Shown: in pieces, positions 25,742-35,685 of the stretch
Position numbering within the stretch: the first letter of the stretch is position 1
Layout of the letters: every line of letters starts with the position of its first letter
Source: Candidatus Phytoplasma asteris
Lineage (GTDB): Bacteria; Bacillota_I; Bacilli_A; Acholeplasmatales; Acholeplasmataceae
Assembly: GCF_038505995.1 (NCBI RefSeq)
Contig: NZ_CP128414.1
Coordinates: 434,001 to 498,000 of the forward strand
Length of the DNA: 64,000 nt
Direction: 5' to 3'
Made by a program: the position numbers and the translations under genes
The notes under the pieces: model-generated
Told to the model about the DNA's origin: nothing
Seen by the model: the letters and a program-made list of their open reading frames with translations, nothing else
Databases searched by the model: none

Positions 25742-26806
25742 ATGTCTTTTAACATTAAAATTAAAGAAGAAATTGCTTGTCAAAAATTCTTACCCATAGA
25801 AAATTTTTTTGAATTGACAGCTTTATTACATTTTGGCTGTGAATTAGAAAAAAACCACCAAAAAACTTTATTGTGGTTCCAAACCAAAAGTATCAAAATT
25901 GCTAGGCGTTTCCTTATTTTAATCAAAACTTTTTATCCTAATACCAACTCTTTTTTGATGACTAGCAAAGAATATAATTTACCACATTTAAAAAGCATTC
26001 ATGTAGGAATTGAAAAAGACATTCCCTTAATTTTAGAAAAACATCATTTTTTTACTCAAACTCCAAGCGATTTTTTACCTTTGCTCAAAAGCCAAAAAGC
26101 CAAAAAAGCATTTTTAAGAGGTATTTTTTTATGCATAGGTTTTGTAAACGACCCCAAAAAAACTAATTATCATCTAGAATTTTTTCACAAAGACCGCCAC
26201 AAAATTGAATTAATTAAAACTTTGATGCTTCATTTCAGCCTTAACGCCAAAAAAATTAATCACAAAAAAGGTTTTTTAGTTTATTTGAAAGAATCTCAAA
26301 TGATTATTGATTTTTTAAGGTTAATCGGCGCTTTGGAAATAGTTTTTCAATACGAAAAAACAATAATTCAAAAAGACTTAAACCACATTATTAAATCCTC
26401 TATTAATTTTGAAATTTCAAATGAAAAAAAAATTCTTACTTCTGCCAATTTACAATTACAACAAATTAATTTGATTGAAAAACACTTTCAAACCCCAAAT
26501 CTCAAACCCAAAAACACGAACTTAAAAATGAAAAATCCCAAAAATGAAAAATCCCAAAAACAACTTCCCAACCTTGAACATAAATTATTGCAAATTATGT
26601 TATTAAGAAAAGAAAACCCTGATGCAAGTTTACAAGAATTAACTCAAAAATATTACCACAAACACAAGCAACAAATCACTAAATCAGGACTAAATTATTA
26701 TTTTCAAAAAATCAAAAAACTAGCTTGTGAAATTGAAACTCCCCAAATTTTGGCACCATCTAAGGAAAAAAATAAATATGGAAAATATCGGCATAGATTT
26801 AGTTGA
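25742..26806 (+). CDS. whiA: WhiA-type DNA-binding protein
   Basis: 354 aa. WhiA joins a LAGLIDADG-like fold to a C-terminal helix-turn-helix; in Gram-positives it controls or assists cell division. The N-terminus MSFNIKIKEEIACQKF and the segment FLRGIFLCIGFVNDP are typical, as are YHLEF and the C-terminal NPDASLQELTQKYYHKHKQQ helix-turn-helix. An Asn/Lys/Pro-rich insert (LKPKNTNLKMKNPKNEK) before the last domain is phytoplasma-like low complexity. The ATG at 25742 is chosen over a GTG at 25736 because AAGGTG sits at the right distance. It overlaps acpS by 29 bp. Confidence 0.92.
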   Translation: MSFNIKIKEEIACQKFLPIENFFELTALLHFGCELEKNHQKTLLWFQTKSIKIARRFLILIKTFYPNTNSFLMTSKEYNLPHLKSIHVGIEKDIPLILEKHHFFTQTPSDFLPLLKSQKAKKAFLRGIFLCIGFVNDPKKTNYHLEFFHKDRHKIELIKTLMLHFSLNAKKINHKKGFLVYLKESQMIIDFLRLIGALEIVFQYEKTIIQKDLNHIIKSSINFEISNEKKILTSANLQLQQINLIEKHFQTPNLKPKNTNLKMKNPKNEKSQKQLPNLEHKLLQIMLLRKENPDASLQELTQKYYHKHKQQITKSGLNYYFQKIKKLACEIETPQILAPSKEKNKYGKYRHRFS

Positions 26807-27161
26807 AATTAAAAAAATTAAAAAAATAGGCAAAGACATTTTAGCAGCAAGGATTTTATCCTCAGAAGAACACCAAATTTATCAAATCATTCAAAATCCC
26901 CAAAGCCAACTTACCTTTTTAGCAGGAAGGTGGGCTTCTAAAGAAGCTCTTTTTAAAGCTTTTCAAACACCCCAAAAAATCGACCCTACTTGCCAAAACT
27001 ATTGCAACTGGTCTATTCTTAACGACAAAAAAGGCGCTCCTTATGTGAAAAACAACACATGCACCACTTTTTTCAACCCCATTTTAATTTCTATCACTCA
27101 CACCGATAATTACGCCTTAGCCCTTGTTATTGTAAAAAAGTTGCCACAAAGCACGTCATAA
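26778..27161 (+). CDS. acpS: Holo-[acyl-carrier-protein] synthase
   Basis: 127 aa. Transfers 4'-phosphopantetheine from CoA to acyl carrier protein. MENIGIDLVEIKKI carries the metal-binding Asp of GxDxxxI; FLAGRWASKEALFKAF carries the second acidic site (KEA); the end ISITHTDNYALALVIV is the family's last strand. The ATG at 26778 follows AAGGAAAA at 8-10 bases and removes an unrelated N-terminal extension that overlaps whiA. Last gene of the group. Confidence 0.93.
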   Translation: MENIGIDLVEIKKIKKIGKDILAARILSSEEHQIYQIIQNPQSQLTFLAGRWASKEALFKAFQTPQKIDPTCQNYCNWSILNDKKGAPYVKNNTCTTFFNPILISITHTDNYALALVIVKKLPQSTS

Positions 27162-27226
27162 TCAAATTCGTTTTATTTTTTTTGATTATCCTACAATTTT
27201 ATTTATTTTGTCAAGTGTTTTTTAGG

Positions 27227-27232
27227 TATAAT
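27227..27232 (+). promoter_or_regulatory. -10 box of the nox promoter
   Basis: Perfect TATAAT in the 145-bp gap before nox. The -35 side is weak (TTTTGTCA about 15 bases upstream). Followed by AAAGGAG before the ATG. Confidence 0.5.
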
Positions 27233-27305
27233 TAAAAGTGTATAGCAAAAATAAAATTAAATAAAAAAAACAAAGAAAAAATCCAAAGGAGTTAATAACA
27301 AAAAT

Positions 27306-28649
27306 ATGAAAGTTATCGTTGTTGGTTGTACTCATGCAGGAACTGCTGCAGTAAAAACAATTAAAAAAAACAATCCCCAAGCTGATGTTGTTGTATATGA
27401 AAGAAACGATAATATCTCTTTTCTTTCTTGTGGAATTGCCTTGTATGTTGGAGGAGTTATCAAAGACAGTCTAGGACTTTTTTATTCAAATCCTGATGAA
27501 CTTGTAAGTATGGATGTTTGTACCAAACTTAAACATGAAGTATTAAAACTAAATTTTGACAAAAAAGAAGTTTTAGTTCAAAGTTTAGAAACTGGCAAAC
27601 AGTTTAAAGACAACTACGATAAATTAGTAATTGCAACTGGTTCTTGGCCTGTTATTCCTCCTATTAAAGGAATTGATTGCAAAAATGTTTTAATGTCTAA
27701 AAACTTTGATCATGCCAAAGATATTATTAATTACAGCAAAAACGTTAATAAAATCACAATAGTAGGCGCTGGCTATATCGGAATTGAGTTAGCTGAAGCA
27801 TTTGCGGTACAAAAAAAAGAAGTAGTTTTAGTAGACGCAGAAGATAGAATTATGTCTAAATATTTAGACAAAGAATTTACAGATGTAGCTCAAAAAACCT
27901 TAACTGACCACGGAGTTACACTAGCATTAGGACAAAAAATAGCAGGATTCGAAACTAAGGACGGCTTAGTGACTCATGTAAAAACTGATAAAAACACCTT
28001 TGAGACCGAAATGGTAATTATGTGTATCAGCTTTAAACCCAACACTCAATTATTTGCTCATCATCTCGAAACATCCTTTAATGGTGCTTTAGTTGTTAAC
28101 GAATATATGCAAACTTCAGACCCTGATGTTTATGCTTGTGGCGATTGTGTTAACGTTTATTACAACCCTACCCAAGAAGTAAAATACATGCCTTTAGCAA
28201 CTAATGCTATTAGAATGGGAACACTTGTAGGACTTAACATTGAAAAACCTTGCGTAAAATATTTAGGAACTCAAGGAACAAGTGGCATTAAAATTATTGA
28301 TTTGAGTATTTCTTCAACAGGACTTACTGAAAATGTAGCCAAAACTTTAGGTAAAAACTATGGTACTGTTACAATCAAAGATGCTAATAGACCTGAATTT
28401 ATGCCTGATTATGATGCTGTAATGTTAAAGCTTGTTTTTGACAAAGAAACTCGTAAAATTTTGGGAGGACAAATTGTTTCTCGCGTTGATTTAACTGAAA
28501 AAATGAATACTTTAAGTGTTTGTATGCAAAACCAAATGACAGTAGAACAACTTGCTTTTGTTGACTTTTTCTTCCAACCCCATTTCAACAAACCTTGGGG
28601 ATTACTCAATTTAGCAGGACTTAAGGCTTTAGAAGTTAAATCTCAATAA
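27306..28649 (+). CDS. nox: NADH oxidase, FAD-dependent
   Basis: 447 aa of the pyridine nucleotide-disulphide oxidoreductase family. N-terminal FAD fold (VIVVGCTHAGTAAVKTI), the redox cysteine in NISFLSCGIALYVGG (about C44, single Cys as in water-forming Nox and CoA-disulphide reductase), second Rossmann fold for NADH (ITIVGAGYIGIELAEAF), VYACGDCVNV for FAD, and a C-terminal dimer domain (HFNKPWGLLN). Regenerates NAD and removes oxygen. ATG start with AAAGGAG. The next gene sodA is separated by a strong terminator. Confidence 0.93.
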   Translation: MKVIVVGCTHAGTAAVKTIKKNNPQADVVVYERNDNISFLSCGIALYVGGVIKDSLGLFYSNPDELVSMDVCTKLKHEVLKLNFDKKEVLVQSLETGKQFKDNYDKLVIATGSWPVIPPIKGIDCKNVLMSKNFDHAKDIINYSKNVNKITIVGAGYIGIELAEAFAVQKKEVVLVDAEDRIMSKYLDKEFTDVAQKTLTDHGVTLALGQKIAGFETKDGLVTHVKTDKNTFETEMVIMCISFKPNTQLFAHHLETSFNGALVVNEYMQTSDPDVYACGDCVNVYYNPTQEVKYMPLATNAIRMGTLVGLNIEKPCVKYLGTQGTSGIKIIDLSISSTGLTENVAKTLGKNYGTVTIKDANRPEFMPDYDAVMLKLVFDKETRKILGGQIVSRVDLTEKMNTLSVCMQNQMTVEQLAFVDFFFQPHFNKPWGLLNLAGLKALEVKSQ

Positions 28650-28720
28650 CTATTTGCAAACTACCAAATGCGCGACAAAATAAATTAGATAAAAAAACAC
28701 AAAAGACAAAAACACAATAA

Positions 28721-28756
28721 AACATTGTTTGTTATAATTACAAACAGTGTTTTTTA
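28721..28756 (+). terminator. nox terminator
   Basis: 12-bp stem AACATTGTTTGT/ACAAACAGTGTT with one G-U, loop TATAATT, then TTTT. Confidence 0.88.
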
Positions 28757-28837
28757 TTCCATTTTATCACAATTAACCCCTCATTACAACACTACCCCCC
28801 AAAAAATCTTTTCATTAACCATTAAAGGAGCAAACAA

Positions 28838-29446
28838 ATGAACTTTACTCTACTTTCTCTTCCTTATCAATATGATGCTTTAGAACCTTTTTTTGATACT
28901 CAAACTATGCAATTACATCATCTCAAACACCATCAAACATACATTAATAACCTTAATGATGCTCTCAAAAAACACCCTCAACTAAATTTATCTTTGGAAC
29001 AAATGCTAACTGATTTATCGTTAGTACCACAAGATATTAGACAAACAGTTAGAAATAATGGTGGCGGACATTTTAATCATTCTTTTTTTTGGAACATTCT
29101 AAAAGTAAATAATGGCAATACTCCTCAAGGATTATTAAAAGAAATGATTGACTGCGAATTTGGTTCTATAGATTCTTTCAAAGACAAATTTGCTAATGCT
29201 GCTAAAACCATTTTTGGAAGCGGTTGGGCTTGGCTTGTATTAACTCCACAACAAAAACTTGCAATTACTTTTACTCCTAATCAAGATGTAGTTCTAAACC
29301 AAGGAACTCCTCTTTTGGGTCTAGATGTTTGGGAACATGCTTATTATTTAAGTTATCAAAATCGTAGAGTTGATTATATTGAAGCTTTTTTTAGTGTCTT
29401 AGACTGGGAAAAAGTACAAAATAACCTTACTCAAACATTAAAATAA
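28838..29446 (+). CDS. sodA: Superoxide dismutase, Mn/Fe type
   Basis: 202 aa. Converts superoxide to peroxide and oxygen. All four metal ligands are in place: His in [15 protein letters not shown] (about H27), His in [11 protein letters not shown] (about H82), and Asp and His in [15 protein letters not shown] (about D164, H168). GSGWAWLV and the [13 protein letters not shown] start are typical; Mn preference is likely but metal choice cannot be read with certainty. ATG start with AAAGGAGC. nusB follows after 6 bp, so the two are co-transcribed. Probably protects against host oxidative burst. Confidence 0.95.
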   Translation: MNFTLLSLPYQYDALEPFFDTQTMQLHHLKHHQTYINNLNDALKKHPQLNLSLEQMLTDLSLVPQDIRQTVRNNGGGHFNHSFFWNILKVNNGNTPQGLLKEMIDCEFGSIDSFKDKFANAAKTIFGSGWAWLVLTPQQKLAITFTPNQDVVLNQGTPLLGLDVWEHAYYLSYQNRRVDYIEAFFSVLDWEKVQNNLTQTLK

Positions 29447-29452
29447 TTTACC

Positions 29453-29902
29453 ATGAAACATCCTCAAAATAAAAAAGAATCACGGTTATTACGAATTGAA
29501 GTGATGAAATTATTATATCAATATGATTTTTACCAAAATAATTTGACTTTGTCACAAACAAATCCCAATCCCATTTTTACTTTTTTTCAAAAAATCATCA
29601 CCAATCTTAAATTTATTGATGAAATCATCACAAAAAGTTTATATGATTATAAAATAAATCGCCTTAACAAAGTAGACAGAGCAATCATTCGCTTAGCTAC
29701 TTATGAATTGTTAGAAACAAACATTTCTCATGCCATTATAATCGACGAGGCAATAGAACTTACCAAACAATTCTGCAATTTAAACGATGAAAAACAACAT
29801 AAATTCAACAATAAATTATTAGATCAAATATATCAACAATTACAAATGTATAAAAAAACTTATTACCTAATTGAATTAAAAAACTACCCAAATAATAAAT
29901 AA
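29453..29902 (+). CDS. nusB: Transcription antitermination factor NusB
   Basis: 149 aa, all-helical RNA-binding protein that with NusE (S10) binds boxA of rRNA transcripts. SRLLRIEVMKLLYQYDFY (helix 1), INRLNKVDRAIIRLATYELLE and HAIIIDEAIELTKQFCN are characteristic. ATG start only 6 bp after sodA with no good ribosome site of its own, suggesting coupling. Terminator follows directly. Confidence 0.9.
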   Translation: MKHPQNKKESRLLRIEVMKLLYQYDFYQNNLTLSQTNPNPIFTFFQKIITNLKFIDEIITKSLYDYKINRLNKVDRAIIRLATYELLETNISHAIIIDEAIELTKQFCNLNDEKQHKFNNKLLDQIYQQLQMYKKTYYLIELKNYPNNK

Positions 29903-29909
29903 TTTTTTA

Positions 29910-29940
29910 AAGACTTTTCTAATTGAAAGGTCTTTTTTTA
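29910..29940 (+). terminator. sodA-nusB terminator
   Basis: AAAGACTTTTC, loop TAATT, GAAAGGTCTTTTTTT with G-U pairs. Confidence 0.82.
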
Positions 29941-30343
29941 TTTTATTTGATAGCATACCTTAAATAATTATGAAAAATTTACAATAATTCTATACCAAAA
30001 AAATAAAAACAACAACAATAAAATAATTAACATCTCAGCAAAAACAAAACACAAATTTTAGATCGTTTTAAAAAAATTTTAAAATAACAAGTTTAGTAAA
30101 AATTCTTTTTTCTTTAGAAAGCATAATTAATGGCTCATTTTTATAATAATTTTTTTGATTTGATAACAGTAGCAAAAAACAAACTTGCCAAATTAAAAAA
30201 ATATAGATATCCTCCTTAAATCTTTTTAATTACAGAAACATTCAAAAAACTTTAGCTTGAGCAGTTAAAAAAAATACAATAAAATAATTATTTAATATTC
30301 ATTTAACCCTATTATTTTATTTTTTATTAAGGAAACAAATATT
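29941..30343. other. 400-bp AT-rich gap
   Basis: Nothing convincing. One 29-codon frame at 30130 has no ribosome site. It ends with AAGGAAAC serving the next gene. Confidence 0.5.
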
Positions 30344-31129
30344 TTGAATATTAAATTATTTAATCAAAAATATAAATTAGTGTCTTTTTTATGTGTTATT
30401 TCATCAATAATATTAGTATTATTGTTATTAATATTAAGTTTACAAAAAAGACATTCAACCTTTAGATCATCAGAAAAAATACAATTAACTAATAACCAAA
30501 CCCAAAAACCCAATCAACAAAATTTCGTCAAAACTCCCAATTTGACAAAACCAAAAACACAAGAATTACAACAAAAAAAAGAAACACTACCTCTTTATAT
30601 TCAAACAGTAAATGACAAAAAACATTATCATTTTATAGTGCCTGATAGTGAATTTATGCAAGATGGCACACTTAAAAATTCTGAAACCCATGTTTATATG
30701 GAAAATCTAAAACCTACTTTAATGCATAAAATTATCTACAAAATACAACCTCAATATGATGGTTGGGTAGCTTGTTTCCCTTCATTTAATGGACAAGATC
30801 TTGCAGGCGCTTTTTTATATAGTGTTATGACAGGAATCAAAACTCCTCCTTTAGATTTAGTAGGGATTTATTTTGAATCTCCTTTTGATAAGTTTGATAT
30901 TAGTGATTGGAACAAATACACTTTAGATGATATTTTACAAATGAAAAATGAAAGCCAAAATATTTATTTTTTTTGGAGAAGCCCAAAAATGACTAACATT
31001 TACAAAAAATACCATCCTACACTTAACAAACCTATAAGTCCTCAAAATGCCTTAATGCTTACCGAAGAATTTATAGATAAATTCATCCCCAATTCACCTT
31101 CAAAAAATTCCAAAGAAACTGAACAATAA
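30344..31129 (+). CDS. Membrane-anchored or secreted protein, 261 aa
   Basis: TTG start (30344) set by AAGGAAAC 8 bases upstream. Basic start, then one long hydrophobic helix (about 12-32), so a signal or N-terminal anchor with about 225 residues outside; a K/Q/P/T-rich linker (45-85) follows. The folded part includes IKTPPLDLVGIYFESPF and NKYTLDDILQMKNESQNIYFFW, which lines up with the interrupted PMU-A protein at 11317 (PPPKDFLLAYF and LDTLTQMGNGASDLYFFW). No named family; possibly host-facing. Single gene with its own terminator. Confidence 0.75.
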   Translation: MNIKLFNQKYKLVSFLCVISSIILVLLLLILSLQKRHSTFRSSEKIQLTNNQTQKPNQQNFVKTPNLTKPKTQELQQKKETLPLYIQTVNDKKHYHFIVPDSEFMQDGTLKNSETHVYMENLKPTLMHKIIYKIQPQYDGWVACFPSFNGQDLAGAFLYSVMTGIKTPPLDLVGIYFESPFDKFDISDWNKYTLDDILQMKNESQNIYFFWRSPKMTNIYKKYHPTLNKPISPQNALMLTEEFIDKFIPNSPSKNSKETEQ

Positions 31130-31661
31130 ATTATTTAGTTAGTTCCAATACTTTTCAAAATATTTAAAACTTGCCATATTTTCAAATTAAAAACAAATTC
31201 AGATCGACTTTAAGTTGGTCTTTTTTGCTAATTATTTATTATAATTTTGCTTGCTATAATACTTATTTATTCTTATTTTATAATTTTTTTGTCAAAATAA
31301 AAATGTGATTTAATTGGATTTTAACATAATTTATAACTTTAATAACTTTAAAATTACAAAAAAACACTAATTTTGCACCTAGAAACTATTTTTTTGTTAT
31401 AATAACTTTTGAATTAGATATTAAATAATTTAACTTTACAATGATTTATAATAGTTATTTTAAAAAACTTAAAAAAGAATAAAACAACCTTAACAAACTA
31501 CCAAACCCAATAACCAAAAAAATAATAACTATAAAATATCATTTCACAATTAAAAACCAATAAAAATCATAAAAATTAATTCTACCAAGCACAAACCACA
31601 TTAAAACCCACAAAAACAAACTAAAACCAACCAACCAAAATATAAAGGAAATAAACAAAAA
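31130..31661. other. 530-bp gap with lepA promoters
   Basis: Contains the terminator of the 261-aa gene, then several TATAAT boxes (31255, 31398, 31447) in very AT-rich DNA. The best pair is TTGCAC at 31373 with TATAAT at 31398, though a 19-base spacer is long. No gene seen. Confidence 0.45.
31200..31226 (+). terminator. Terminator after the 261-aa gene
   Basis: AGATCGACTT/AGTTGGTCT stem with wobble pairs, tiny loop, then TTTTTT. Confidence 0.65.
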
Positions 31662-33479
31662 ATGAACATAGAACAATTAAAAGAAAGGCAAAAACGCATA
31701 CGTAATTTTTCCATTATCGCCCACATTGACCACGGTAAATCAACTTTGGCCGACCGTATTTTAGAATTTACAGGCACAATTGACAAAAGAATAATGAAAG
31801 AACAAATTTTGGATTCCATGGACTTAGAACGCGAGCGCGGAATTACTATTAAATTAAATGCTGTAGAAATTAACTACAAGTCCAAAGATGGCAAAAATTA
31901 TATTATGCATTTGATTGACACACCCGGACACGTTGATTTTAGTTATGAAGTATCGCGTTCTTTGGCAGCTTGCGAAGGTGCTATTTTAATTATTGATGCT
32001 GCCCAAGGCATTCAAGCCCAAACTCTTGCCAACGTTTATTTAGCTGTTGATAACAATTTAACCCTTATTCCTGTTTTGAATAAAGTGGATTTGCCAAGCG
32101 CAGATGTTCCTAAAGTTAAAGAAGAAATTAAAGAAACTTTGGGACTTGACCCTGAACAAGCCTTAATTGCAAGTGGAAAAACAGGGCTTGGAGTCATTGA
32201 TATTTTGGAACAAATAGTAACTAGAATATCACCTCCTCAAGGAGACATTCAAAAGCCCTTGCAAGCCTTAATTTTTGATTCTTATTTTGATTCTTATAAA
32301 GGAGTTGTGCCTTCCATTAGAATCGTCAATGGCACAGTTAAAAAAGGCGATCAAATTCGTTTTATGGCAAGTAATAGTGTTTATGAAGTAGTTGAAGTAG
32401 GAGTTTATAATCCCAAACAAATTGTAAAAGATTTTTTGGCACCAGGTGATGTAGGTTATCTTACTGCTGCTATTAAAAGTATTAATCATGTAAGAGTTGG
32501 AGACACCATTACTTCGCAAACCAATCAAGCTTTGCTACCTTTACCGGGATACAAACAAATGAATTCAGTAGTTTTTTGTGGACTTTATCCTGTCGAAACC
32601 AATAAATATGACATCCTTAAAGAAGCTTTGGAAAAACTAAAACTCAACGATTCTTCCTTAATTTTTGAACCTGAAAGTTCTAATGCTTTGGGACTTGGTT
32701 TTAGAACTGGGTTTTTGGGACTTTTGCATATGGAAATTATTCAAGAAAGAATTAGTCGCGAATTTGGAGTAGAAGTAATTGCTACTGCTCCTTCTGTTAT
32801 TTATCATGTTTATTCTATCAAAGGAGAAAAACTTTTAGTTGATAATCCTTCCAAACTTCCATCCACTCAAATGATTGACCACATTGAAGAACCCTTCATT
32901 AAAGCTACTATTATGTGTCCTGAAATCTATATTGGTAAAGTAATGGAGCTTTCCCAAAACAAAAGAGGAGCCCTTCAAAATATTGAATATATTGATAGCC
33001 AAAGAGTAATGATTAATTATTTGCTGCCTTTTTCAGAAATTATTTATAGTTATTTTGATAAGTTAAAATCATTAACCAAAGGCTATGCTTCTTTTGATTA
33101 TGAAATAGATAAATATCGTGTTTCTAAATTACAAAAAATGGATATTTTATTAAATGGAGAAATTGTTGATGCTCTATCTTTAATTGTTCATCATGATTTT
33201 GCCTATGAAAGAGGAAAGGCTATTTGTGAGACTTTAAAAGAGTTTATTCCTAAACAAATGTTTGAAATTCCTATTCAAGCAGCTTTGGGTAAAAAAATTA
33301 TTGCCAGACAAACTATCAAAGCTATGCGTAAAGATGTAACAGCTAAACTTTATGGAGGCGATGTTACTCGTAAAAAGAAATTATTAGAGAAACAAAAAAA
33401 AGGTAAAAAGAAAATGAAAACATTAGGAAAAGTGCAATTACCTCAAAAAGCCTTTCTTGCTATTCTTGCTACTAAATAA
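31662..33479 (+). CDS. lepA: Elongation factor 4 (LepA)
   Basis: 605-aa ribosomal back-translocase GTPase. G domain: [15 protein letters not shown] (P-loop), ERGITIK (switch), [25 protein letters not shown], then EF-G-like domains II, III and V ([17 protein letters not shown]) and the LepA-specific C-terminus ([34 protein letters not shown]). Full length. ATG start with AAAGGAAA. Expressed alone, with a terminator behind. Confidence 0.97.
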   Translation: MNIEQLKERQKRIRNFSIIAHIDHGKSTLADRILEFTGTIDKRIMKEQILDSMDLERERGITIKLNAVEINYKSKDGKNYIMHLIDTPGHVDFSYEVSRSLAACEGAILIIDAAQGIQAQTLANVYLAVDNNLTLIPVLNKVDLPSADVPKVKEEIKETLGLDPEQALIASGKTGLGVIDILEQIVTRISPPQGDIQKPLQALIFDSYFDSYKGVVPSIRIVNGTVKKGDQIRFMASNSVYEVVEVGVYNPKQIVKDFLAPGDVGYLTAAIKSINHVRVGDTITSQTNQALLPLPGYKQMNSVVFCGLYPVETNKYDILKEALEKLKLNDSSLIFEPESSNALGLGFRTGFLGLLHMEIIQERISREFGVEVIATAPSVIYHVYSIKGEKLLVDNPSKLPSTQMIDHIEEPFIKATIMCPEIYIGKVMELSQNKRGALQNIEYIDSQRVMINYLLPFSEIIYSYFDKLKSLTKGYASFDYEIDKYRVSKLQKMDILLNGEIVDALSLIVHHDFAYERGKAICETLKEFIPKQMFEIPIQAALGKKIIARQTIKAMRKDVTAKLYGGDVTRKKKLLEKQKKGKKKMKTLGKVQLPQKAFLAILATK

Positions 33480-33510
33480 TTATTTGTTTCAAAGATATAA
33501 AAGAATATTG

Positions 33511-33549
33511 AAAAAACTCCTTATAATATATAAGATATAAGGAGTTTTT
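33511..33549 (+). terminator. lepA terminator
   Basis: AAAAACTCCTTATA and TATAAGGAGTTTTT with about 10 loop bases. Confidence 0.88.
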
Positions 33550-33584
33550 GTTTTATTTATTGTTGACATTTATATTTATTTTTG

Positions 33585-33995
33585 TTATTTTTTGGGGGTA
33601 TTTGTATTATTTTTGGATTGATTATTTTTACCATTAGGAGCAATTTGTGGTTTTGAATATATTTTACTTAAAATGAATTGGCTAAATGTTCTTCCTTTCA
33701 TACTATCTACACCCATCAAAAAAAACGAGCAAAAAACAAATGGAAGGGATAAAAGTGCACATATCCAAAAAAATAATTTCACCATAATAAGAAAATTTTT
33801 CATTAAAGGGTGTAATGTGGTATTTTGTTTTAAAATACTATCTATATGAAATGAAATAAACCCCGAAGATAACAAAATTACCAAAAAGAAAAGGAAATTA
33901 AAAATATTTCTAATTTGAGTTTTCCAAAAATCTATTTGCTTTCTTCCTTGTTTATCTAATTCTGGTTTAAAAATAATAAATTTGATTCTAAACAT
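33585..33995 (-). CDS. Two-helix membrane protein, 136 aa
   Basis: Hydrophobic helices at about 30-52 and 68-95 separated by a short loop, with both ends polar; the C-terminus is an N/K/P/T-rich tail. The N-terminus probably lies inside with K/R charges. No family recognised. ATG start with AGAGGCAAGT upstream; TATAAT-like boxes at 34015-34030 could be its promoter. Converges on lepA. Confidence 0.65.
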   Translation of the reverse strand: MFRIKFIIFKPELDKQGRKQIDFWKTQIRNIFNFLFFLVILLSSGFISFHIDSILKQNTTLHPLMKNFLIMVKLFFWICALLSLPFVFCSFFLMGVDSMKGRTFSQFILSKIYSKPQIAPNGKNNQSKNNTNTPKK

Positions 33996-34302
33996 TTACT
34001 TGCCTCTTTTCTTTTTATAATATTATAATGATTTTAAAAATAAATATTTATATTATATCAAGTTTTTTAAGTTAATATTTTGATGATGAAATGCAATAAA
34101 CGAATTAAAAATACTTATTTCAACGTTTTTATGCTTTTATATGCTACTCTTTAATTGTGTATTTTATTATAACATATAAAAACAAACAAATTAACAAAAC
34201 AATAATAAATTCATTTGGAAAACTTTTATATAATATGATTAAAAAGCTTAAAAAAATGATAAAATAAAAGAGATTTACAAACAATATAAAGGAGAATATT
34301 AT
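33996..34302. other. Divergent promoter region, 33585 gene and tldD
   Basis: About 300 bp, very AT-rich, with TATAAT-like boxes on both strands (about 34020 minus, about 34165 plus) and AAAGGAGA before tldD. No gene. Confidence 0.45.
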
Positions 34303-34305
34303 TTG

Positions 34306-35685
34306 ATGTTAAATAAAGAAGATATTCAAAAAATTCTAAATTTATCTTTAGATAAGGGAGCTGATTTTGCAGAATTATTTTTTGAAAATGCTTATTCTCA
34401 TACCCTTAAAGTAATTGGCAAAGATGTAGTTTCTGCTGATACTTCTAATACTTTTGGAGTAGGAATTCGCTTATTAAAAGGCTTTGATGAAGTTTATGGA
34501 TATACCAATAAAACTGATTATCAAAATGTTTTATCCTTGCTTTTAAAATTAAAAAAATCTTTTCAAGGAAAAGCAAATAAAGTTATTACCTTGCAAACCG
34601 AAAAACCCCTAAAAAATACTATCCAAAAACCTTATAACAGCATGACTCAAGAACAAAAAGCCCAAAAATTACTTAAATTATCGGCTATTATTCAAAATTA
34701 TGATCCTCAAATTATTCAATCCATCACCTCTTTAAGCCAAAAAGAACAACATGTTTTAATTGCTAATACTTTAGGAGTTTATCAAAATGACACACGCAAT
34801 TATATTAGATGTGGGCTTGTAGGAGTTGCACAAAGAGGACAAGAAATGCAAGAAGCCTTTGAAGGTCCTGGACGCGCAATGGGATTGGAATTCTTGGATG
34901 TAATTGATTTAGAAACAATTGCCAAACAAGTAGCAAAACAAGCAGTTGCTTTATTAGATGCTAAATATTTAAAACCTCAAACTATGCCAGTTGTAATTAA
35001 TCATGGTTTTGGAGGCGTTATTTTCCATGAGGCTTGCGGACATCCCCTTGAAGCTACTGCAGTTGCTAAAGGCCTTTCTCCTTTTTGTAATAAATTAAAT
35101 CAAAAAGTTGCTTCTGAAGTTGTAACTGCTTATGATGATGGAACTATTAAAGCGTCTTGGGGCAGTCTTAATTTTGATGACGAGGGAAATCCCACCCAAA
35201 AAAATCTTTTAATTGAAAAAGGTATCCTTAAAGGTTATTTAATTGATTTTAGAAACGGACGCAAAATGAAGATGCAATCTACCGGTTCTTCACGTAGACA
35301 ATCTTATAAATACTCTCCTACTTCGCGCATGAATTCCACCTACATCGAAAAAGGCACAGAAACGCCCGAACAAATTATTGCAGATACTCCTTACGGTCTT
35401 TATGCTAAAAGTCTAGGTGGTGGAACAGTTGTTCCTGCTACTGGAGAATTTAATTTTGTAGTTAATGAAGGCTATTTAATCGAAAATGGTAAATTAACAA
35501 CCCATGTTAAAGGAGCGATGTTAATTGGTCATGGAGCAGATATTTTATTTAAAATTGACCGTGTTGCCAATGATTTAGTTTTAGGTCAAGGAATGTGTGG
35601 TTCTTGTTCTGGTTCTCTACCAGTTGATGTAGGACAACCCACTATTAGAGTAAAAGAAATGATTGTAGGAGGAAATCAAAAATGA
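34306..35685 (+). CDS. tldD: TldD metalloprotease subunit
   Basis: 459 aa from the ATG at 34306; a TTG one codon earlier is also possible, since AAAGGAGA fits both. TldD is the zinc-bearing half of the TldD/TldE peptidase that trims peptides. The HExxxH site is seen as FHEACGHPLEAT (about 244-255), with the distal Cys region GQGMCGSCSGSLPVDVGQPTIRVKEMIVGG at the end. The stop overlaps the next ATG (ATGA), so TldD and PmbA are made in step. Confidence 0.93.
   Translation: MLNKEDIQKILNLSLDKGADFAELFFENAYSHTLKVIGKDVVSADTSNTFGVGIRLLKGFDEVYGYTNKTDYQNVLSLLLKLKKSFQGKANKVITLQTEKPLKNTIQKPYNSMTQEQKAQKLLKLSAIIQNYDPQIIQSITSLSQKEQHVLIANTLGVYQNDTRNYIRCGLVGVAQRGQEMQEAFEGPGRAMGLEFLDVIDLETIAKQVAKQAVALLDAKYLKPQTMPVVINHGFGGVIFHEACGHPLEATAVAKGLSPFCNKLNQKVASEVVTAYDDGTIKASWGSLNFDDEGNPTQKNLLIEKGILKGYLIDFRNGRKMKMQSTGSSRRQSYKYSPTSRMNSTYIEKGTETPEQIIADTPYGLYAKSLGGGTVVPATGEFNFVVNEGYLIENGKLTTHVKGAMLIGHGADILFKIDRVANDLVLGQGMCGSCSGSLPVDVGQPTIRVKEMIVGGNQK

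Noticed and set aside
30130-30219. 29-codon plus-strand frame before the 261-aa gene
   Set aside because: ATG without a ribosome site and no conserved look.
30344-31129. SVM-type effector signal peptide
   Set aside because: The N-terminal helix is longer and more aliphatic than the short conserved SVM signal, and no cleavage-like site follows; called anchored or secreted only.
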